From NCBI GenBank assembly GCA_002701705.1, contig NZWU01000004.1, positions 1-9,652 of the forward strand: DNA of 9,652 bases, read 5' to 3'. The position numbers were made by a program, and so were the translations under genes. Source of the DNA: Gammaproteobacteria bacterium. Its GTDB lineage: Bacteria > Pseudomonadota > Gammaproteobacteria > GCA-002705445 > GCA-002716945. The notes beneath the pieces were generated by a model. That model saw only the letters and a list, made by a program, of their open reading frames with translations. It did no database searches and was not told the origin of the DNA. Shown in pieces: positions 6,168 to 9,652 of the stretch. How positions within the stretch are numbered: the stretch's first letter is position 1; the number at the start of each line of letters is the position of its first letter.

Positions 6168-6755
6168 ATGTATAAAAAAATTATATTAGCATCGAGCTCA
6201 ATTCATAGAAAAAGACTTCTTAGACAACTCAAAATAAGCTTTTCTTCTATCTCGCCAAATATAGATGAGAAAAGGTTAAAATCAGAGTCTCCGACTATGT
6301 ATGTAAAAAGACTTTCTAAAGAAAAAGCAATGTCTGTGGCTAAAAGATATAAAGGCGCAATAATTATAGGCTCGGATGAAGTTGCAGTTGTGGGAACAAA
6401 AATTCTAGGCAAACCAAATACGATTAAAAATGCAAAAAAACAATTGAGATTCATTTCAAACAAAATGGTTATATTCAAAACTGGAGTGTGTGTTATTGAC
6501 ACCACAACAAATAAAAGTCTATCTGCAGTTGTAAACTATAACGTACTTATGAAAAAGCTAACATCAAAAGAAATAAATTATTATATTAAAAATGAAACTA
6601 TGTTAAATTGTGCAGCAAGTATAAGAATTGAAGGTATGGGAATTGGCCTAGTTAAAAAAATGCATGGACCTGATCCAACATCTATTATTGGTTTACCATT
6701 GACGAAGGTTGTTGAATTTTTAAAATATTTTGGCTATAAGTTATTTAATAAATAA
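6168..6755 (+). CDS. maf: Maf family nucleotide pyrophosphatase, YceF type
   Basis: Maf proteins are cytosolic nucleoside triphosphate pyrophosphatases; the YceF subgroup of enterobacteria acts on 7-methyl-GTP. This protein follows YceF along its length: ILASSS (6-11), SPNIDE (29-34), IIGSDEVAV (66-74), GKP (81-83), CAASIRIEGMGIGL (148-161) and GPDPTSIIGLPL (167-178). Two conserved positions differ: SSSPRR is SSSIHR, and the YceF GSDQ is GSDE. I start it at the ATG at 6168 (195 aa) because MYKKIILASSS fits the family N terminus; an in-frame TTG at 6153 would add five residues with no support. No Shine-Dalgarno is evident. It is divergent from rpmF, as yceF is from yceD-rpmF in E. coli, and its end overlaps pgpA on the other strand by 22 bp. 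Confidence 0.92.
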   Translation: MYKKIILASSSIHRKRLLRQLKISFSSISPNIDEKRLKSESPTMYVKRLSKEKAMSVAKRYKGAIIIGSDEVAVVGTKILGKPNTIKNAKKQLRFISNKMVIFKTGVCVIDTTTNKSLSAVVNYNVLMKKLTSKEINYYIKNETMLNCAASIRIEGMGIGLVKKMHGPDPTSIIGLPLTKVVEFLKYFGYKLFNK

Positions 6756-7249
6756 ACTGAAATTATAGTAAATAAAATATTAGTAAAAATTCCAGCTACT
6801 ACATCATCTAAAACAATACCATAGCCATTCTTTAATTTTTGATCGATTAAGGAAATTGGGAAAGGCTTTAAAATATCAAATAATCTAAATAGTAGAAAGC
6901 ATATAAAAAAATTATTAAAAGATAATTGAATATTATATGTTGCAACAAAGATACCTATAATCTCATCAAGCACAATATGTCCGGAGTCATTTTTTTTATA
7001 AATTTTATTTGCTCTTTCACAAAGTATAATCCCAAAGATTGTAAAAAAAATTAAAAATATTATTGTAATTTTTACAGAAAGGCTCGTTAACAATATTATT
7101 AATATTAAGCCAAGGATGGTTCCAAATGTTCCTTGAGCGTAACTAATGTAACCTATACCAAACCCACTTGTAATAAAAATAGTAATTCTATCAATAAAGC
7201 TATGCAAAATGGTCAAATCCTTTAAAGTTAAATTTCTGTAATCTGCCAT
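6734..7249 (-). CDS. pgpA: Phosphatidylglycerophosphatase A
   Basis: PgpA is an inner-membrane phosphatase that converts phosphatidylglycerophosphate, the PgsA product, to phosphatidylglycerol. Conserved parts are SGFGIGYISYAQGTFGT (28-44), HIVLDEIIG (91-99), FRLFDILKPFPI (121-132) and GYGIVLDDVVAG (142-153), with acidic residues D95, E96, D125, D148 and D149. Hydrophobic segments lie at about 45-57, 61-78, 96-120 and 152-170. The length of 171 aa matches E. coli (172). From the ATG at 7249 it overlaps thiL by 50 nt, with no ribosome binding site. A TTG at 7207 (residue 15), 10 nt after AAAGGA, is an alternative start giving 157 aa and an 8-nt overlap. The thiL-pgpA order is common in gammaproteobacteria. 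The TAG stop lies inside the end of maf on the opposite strand. Confidence 0.95.
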   Translation of the reverse strand: MADYRNLTLKDLTILHSFIDRITIFITSGFGIGYISYAQGTFGTILGLILIILLTSLSVKITIIFLIFFTIFGIILCERANKIYKKNDSGHIVLDEIIGIFVATYNIQLSFNNFFICFLLFRLFDILKPFPISLIDQKLKNGYGIVLDDVVAGIFTNILFTIISVYLLNNL

Positions 7250-8156
7250 TATTTAAAAATGACATATTTTCTTTTGTTGTTTTTCCAATTAAAGTAATTC
7301 TTATCCTTGTAGCTAAAGATATCTTTTGTATTGTGGGCCTAGATTTTCTGGGCGCTGTAAAGCATAATTCATAATCTTCACCTCCACCTAATATGCATTC
7401 ATAGTATTTTTTAGGATTAATTATTTTTCTTATTAATGGGTGGACTGGTAATTTTTCTAAATCAATTGAAGCTCCTAATTTACTACTATCTAAGATGCTT
7501 CGAAGATCTTTCATTAAGCCATCAGAGATATCAATACATGAGTTTGCAATATTACTAATTCTCTCTCCAATTTCAATCCTTGGCTGTGGCATTTTTAAGA
7601 ATTTACTAAAAAATTTGATTTCTTTTTTAAATTTATTTGTTTTTGCTAACATTAATGCTGCTCTTGCAGACCCCAACGTGCCTGTAACATAGATATCATC
7701 ATTAATTCTAGCTCCGTTTCTATATAAAATTTTATTCTTATTAATTCCGATAACTTGAATAGAAATGTTTAATGGCCCACGGTTTGTATCCCCACCAATT
7801 AAAGTAAGTTTATGTTTAGATACTAATTTTTTAACACCTTTGTAAAATGACTTGATCCATTCATTTTCTAGCTTTGGTAGAGTTAAAGACATAAGTATAT
7901 ACTTGGGAGTACATCCCATTGCGGCAATATCACTAAGATTCGTTGCCAATGACTTGTACCCAATTTCATTGGGTAAATAATCAGATGTAAAATGAGGTCC
8001 TTCTAAACATGTATCCGTTGTTATTACAAGACATTTATTTTTATTGATTTTTAAAACAGCACAATCGTCTCCAATACTTTTAATAATATTCGGCGAATTT
8101 GTACAGATTGTTTTTTGAATATATTTTAATAAATCATTCTCGTTTTTAATTTTCAT
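7200..8156 (-). CDS. thiL: Thiamine-monophosphate kinase
   Basis: ThiL phosphorylates thiamine monophosphate with ATP to thiamine diphosphate, the active cofactor. It belongs to the PurM-like (AIR synthase) ATP-binding family. Visible motifs are IGDDCAVL (28-35), ITTDT (45-49), the metal/ATP-binding NLSDIAAMG (73-81), IGGDTNRG (120-127), DISDGLMKDL (209-218) and GGGEDYEL (257-264). At 318 aa it is full length (E. coli 325). It overlaps nusB by 11 nt upstream and pgpA downstream, fitting the common nusB-thiL-pgpA order and translational coupling. No thiamine riboswitch is seen before it, and no intergenic room exists for one. Confidence 0.97.
   Translation of the reverse strand: MKIKNENDLLKYIQKTICTNSPNIIKSIGDDCAVLKINKNKCLVITTDTCLEGPHFTSDYLPNEIGYKSLATNLSDIAAMGCTPKYILMSLTLPKLENEWIKSFYKGVKKLVSKHKLTLIGGDTNRGPLNISIQVIGINKNKILYRNGARINDDIYVTGTLGSARAALMLAKTNKFKKEIKFFSKFLKMPQPRIEIGERISNIANSCIDISDGLMKDLRSILDSSKLGASIDLEKLPVHPLIRKIINPKKYYECILGGGEDYELCFTAPRKSRPTIQKISLATRIRITLIGKTTKENMSFLNNGRLQKFNFKGFDHFA
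7205..7223 (-). promoter_or_regulatory. Possible alternative ribosome binding site and TTG start of pgpA
   Basis: Within the end of thiL the minus strand carries AAAGGA (7223-7218), then 10 nt, then TTG (7207-7205) in the pgpA frame. The longer ATG start at 7249 has no Shine-Dalgarno. The 14 residues that would remain before the conserved GFG are enough for the family N terminus. The protein start is undecided by sequence alone. Confidence 0.4.
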
Positions 8157-8550
8157 GATTTGATGTTAATAGTTGATCAAGAATTTTATTTATAAATTTA
8201 AATGATTGTTCAGAAGAAAATTTTTTTGCAATTTTTATACTCTCATCCATAATGACTTTTTTTGGTACGTCTTTTCGAAATAGAAACTCACATACAGATA
8301 ATCTCAATATAGACCTATCAATAACAGATGCTTCGAATTCTGTTATGTTTGCATTTTTTTGAATAAAATTATCAATTTCATTCATCTTAATATCAAGTAA
8401 CTTTAGCAAATCATTAAAGTAGGTATTATCAAATTTTCTTTTTTCTACAAATGTACTAATTATAGTTGTTAAGTCATTTTGGTTAATATCTTTCTGATAA
8501 AGGATTTTTACTATATTCTCACGCGCTAGAGTTCTTTCCTTGTTATTCAT
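8146..8550 (-). CDS. nusB: Transcription antitermination factor NusB
   Basis: NusB, with ribosomal protein S10 (NusE), binds boxA RNA and supports antitermination, mainly in rRNA operons. The all-helical family pattern is visible: RTLARENIVKILYQ (6-19), then the core IDRSILRLSVCEFL (77-90), DVPKKVIMDESIKIAKKFSS (94-113) and KFINKILDQL (118-127). The usual FVNGVLD is FINKILD here. The 134 aa length fits the family (E. coli 139). It starts 8 nt after ribH; GAGG in the last ribH codons lies about 13 nt before the ATG, rather far for a strong site. It overlaps thiL by 11 nt. Confidence 0.95.
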   Translation of the reverse strand: MNNKERTLARENIVKILYQKDINQNDLTTIISTFVEKRKFDNTYFNDLLKLLDIKMNEIDNFIQKNANITEFEASVIDRSILRLSVCEFLFRKDVPKKVIMDESIKIAKKFSSEQSFKFINKILDQLLTSNHEN

Positions 8551-8558
8551 TTATTAAT

Positions 8559-9053
8559 TTATACCTCAAGATAATAATCCTGCAAGTCATTTGCGGTTCT
8601 TGCAAAATCTTTACCTTTGTTTAACTCTTTTCCTGCTCTTGCTACAGCCTGCTCAATTGTCTCTGTAGTTAAGACACCATTTATAATTGGGGTATCAGTC
8701 TCAAAACTTATATTTCTTAGAGCATTCATAACAGTTGCAGCAAGGAATTCATAATGTTTAGTCTCTCCTTTAATAATACAGCCAATAACAATTACAATTT
8801 CTGGTTTTATTTGAGTTATAAATCTTTTTGTTGCAAGAGGAAGTTCAAATGCACCTCCAGGAATAGTTTTTACTCGAATCATGCCTTGGTTGATTCCCAG
8901 AACTATCAATTCATTAAGCGCTCCATTACAAATACTAGTAGTTAGTAAATTATTATATTGGCTTTTTAAAATGAGTATTTGACTTCCTTTGCATTCTTCA
9001 ATTTTTATTGAACTTTCAATGAGTTTTTTTTTATCAATTTTTTCTGTTTTCAC
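8559..9053 (-). CDS. ribH: 6,7-dimethyl-8-ribityllumazine synthase
   Basis: RibH condenses the ribB product 3,4-dihydroxy-2-butanone 4-phosphate with the pyrimidine intermediate, the penultimate step of riboflavin synthesis. Many family members form 60-subunit shells. Motifs are SQYNN (31-35), PGGAFELPLA (65-74), IGCIIKGETKHYEF (90-103) with the catalytic histidine H100, and INGVLTTETIEQAVARAG (124-141). The start is GTG, immediately after the ribB TAA stop (zero spacing), with only a weak GAG upstream, so translation probably depends on ribosomes finishing ribB. The N terminus before the first strand is about 15 residues longer than in E. coli, so a slightly later start is possible. Total length is 164 aa (E. 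coli 156). Confidence 0.96.
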   Translation of the reverse strand: MKTEKIDKKKLIESSIKIEECKGSQILILKSQYNNLLTTSICNGALNELIVLGINQGMIRVKTIPGGAFELPLATKRFITQIKPEIVIVIGCIIKGETKHYEFLAATVMNALRNISFETDTPIINGVLTTETIEQAVARAGKELNKGKDFARTANDLQDYYLEV

Positions 9054-9652
9054 TTATTTTCTCACATATTTAATTACATCTAACCCAAAAGCACTGATGC
9101 CATGATAAATTTTAGGTGCACTCATTAAAGTCATTTTTTTAACACCTATATCTTTTAGGATTTGTGCACCAATACCAATAGTTCGTTGCTCATCACGCTT
9201 GCTATTTTTTTTATTCTTATTATTAATGATATAGTTTTTTGCAATATTAATTGATTCTACTGAACTATTTTTAGTAATTATTACTGCAGCACCTTGATTT
9301 GATTTAGAAATTTTTTTCAAAGCATCTTCTAGAGGCCAACCTCTCATAGGAGAGATTTTAACTGTATCAGTTAAAATATTTTGCACATGAACTCTTACTA
9401 GCGTAGGCTCACCTTTTATTATTTTTCCTTTAATTAAAACTAAATGAATCTGTGATGTAAGTATGTCTTCATAAAAAATAGAATAAAATTTACCATATTC
9501 AGTTGTTATTTCAAATTCATCTACACGTCTCACTGTTTTCTCATTTTCTATACGATATTTAATTAAGTCTTCAATTGTACCAATTTTTAATTTATTTCTT
9601 TTTGAAAAAGTAATAAGGTCTTTTTTACGCGCCATTGTTCCATCGTCATTCA
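9054..9652 (-). CDS. ribB: 3,4-dihydroxy-2-butanone 4-phosphate synthase with degenerate GTP cyclohydrolase II-like domain, 5' end outside window
   Basis: The frame is open to the right edge. The codons before the ATG at 9635 encode NDDGT, so that Met is internal: NDDGTMARKKDLITF is the conserved end region of the RibB domain, which makes the four-carbon unit for ribH from ribulose 5-phosphate. Residue numbers below count from that Met. Next comes KIGTIEDLIKYR (17-28), then a GTP cyclohydrolase II-like domain recognisable from LVRVHVQN (79-86), GIGAQILKDIGVKKMTLMS (154-172) and YHGISAFGLDVI (177-188). This domain lacks the zinc cysteines of active RibA: HSEC is HVQN, RCDCG is replaced by MRGWP (97-101), and the RQEGRGIG segment is not recognisable. 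It therefore resembles RibB proteins with an inactive RibA-like tail known in proteobacteria. GTP cyclohydrolase II would have to be encoded elsewhere. The stop abuts the ribH start. Confidence 0.92.
   Translation of the reverse strand, partial: NDDGTMARKKDLITFSKRNKLKIGTIEDLIKYRIENEKTVRRVDEFEITTEYGKFYSIFYEDILTSQIHLVLIKGKIIKGEPTLVRVHVQNILTDTVKISPMRGWPLEDALKKISKSNQGAAVIITKNSSVESINIAKNYIINNKNKKNSKRDEQRTIGIGAQILKDIGVKKMTLMSAPKIYHGISAFGLDVIKYVRK

Noticed and set aside
6203..6505. 100-codon open frame on the minus strand
   Set aside because: It is antisense to the well-supported maf gene and its translation resembles no family I recognise.
8157..9060. FMN or thiamine riboswitch within the ribB-ribH-nusB-thiL run
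   Set aside because: Genes abut or overlap, leaving no leader long enough; any such element would lie before ribB, outside the window.
1..9652. CRISPR array, insertion sequence, prophage, toxin-antitoxin or defence genes
   Set aside because: No repeated spacer structure, transposase, integrase or defence-type protein is visible on either strand; nearly all of the window is covered by housekeeping genes.

Overview
The window is a strongly AT-rich bacterial chromosomal segment, coding-dense with mostly overlapping or nearly abutting genes. Almost everything recognisable is housekeeping. Three local gene orders point to a low-GC gammaproteobacterium: uvrC-pgsA-tRNA-Gly-tRNA-Cys, a yceF-type maf divergent from rpmF-plsX-fabH, and ribB-ribH-nusB-thiL-pgpA. 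The compact layout and tRNAs lacking an encoded CCA would suit a streamlined marine or host-associated lineage, but that placement is inference. Species cannot be named from sequence reading alone.

Layout, reading the minus strand (right to left). At the right edge a riboflavin/transcription/thiamine operon enters the window: ribB (5' end outside the window, with a degenerate GTP-cyclohydrolase-like C-terminal domain), ribH, nusB, thiL and pgpA. They are joined by 0-8 nt gaps or by overlaps of up to 50 nt. The only plus-strand gene, a yceF-type maf, converges on pgpA and overlaps it by 22 bp. To the left of maf is the one substantial intergenic region (about 5922-6167, roughly 250 bp). It is divergent, with a plausible sigma70 promoter for rpmF that contains an inverted repeat in its spacer. 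From there a second minus-strand run reads rpmF-plsX-fabH (ribosomal L32 and initiation of phospholipid/fatty acid synthesis), a family 5 uracil-DNA glycosylase, uvrC, pgsA, tRNA-Gly(GCC), tRNA-Cys(GCA), and then a family 4 glycosyltransferase that runs off the left edge.

Functionally, one group makes membrane lipid: plsX and fabH supply acyl-phosphate and start fatty acid chains, pgsA makes phosphatidylglycerophosphate, and pgpA dephosphorylates it to phosphatidylglycerol. A second group is DNA repair (uracil-DNA glycosylase and UvrC, translationally overlapping). A third makes cofactors (ribB/ribH for riboflavin, thiL for thiamine diphosphate). The glycosyltransferase directly after the tRNA pair is the only gene that looks accessory. 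I found no CRISPR array, insertion sequence, phage gene, defence system or evidently new system; the points worth checking are modest and listed as findings.
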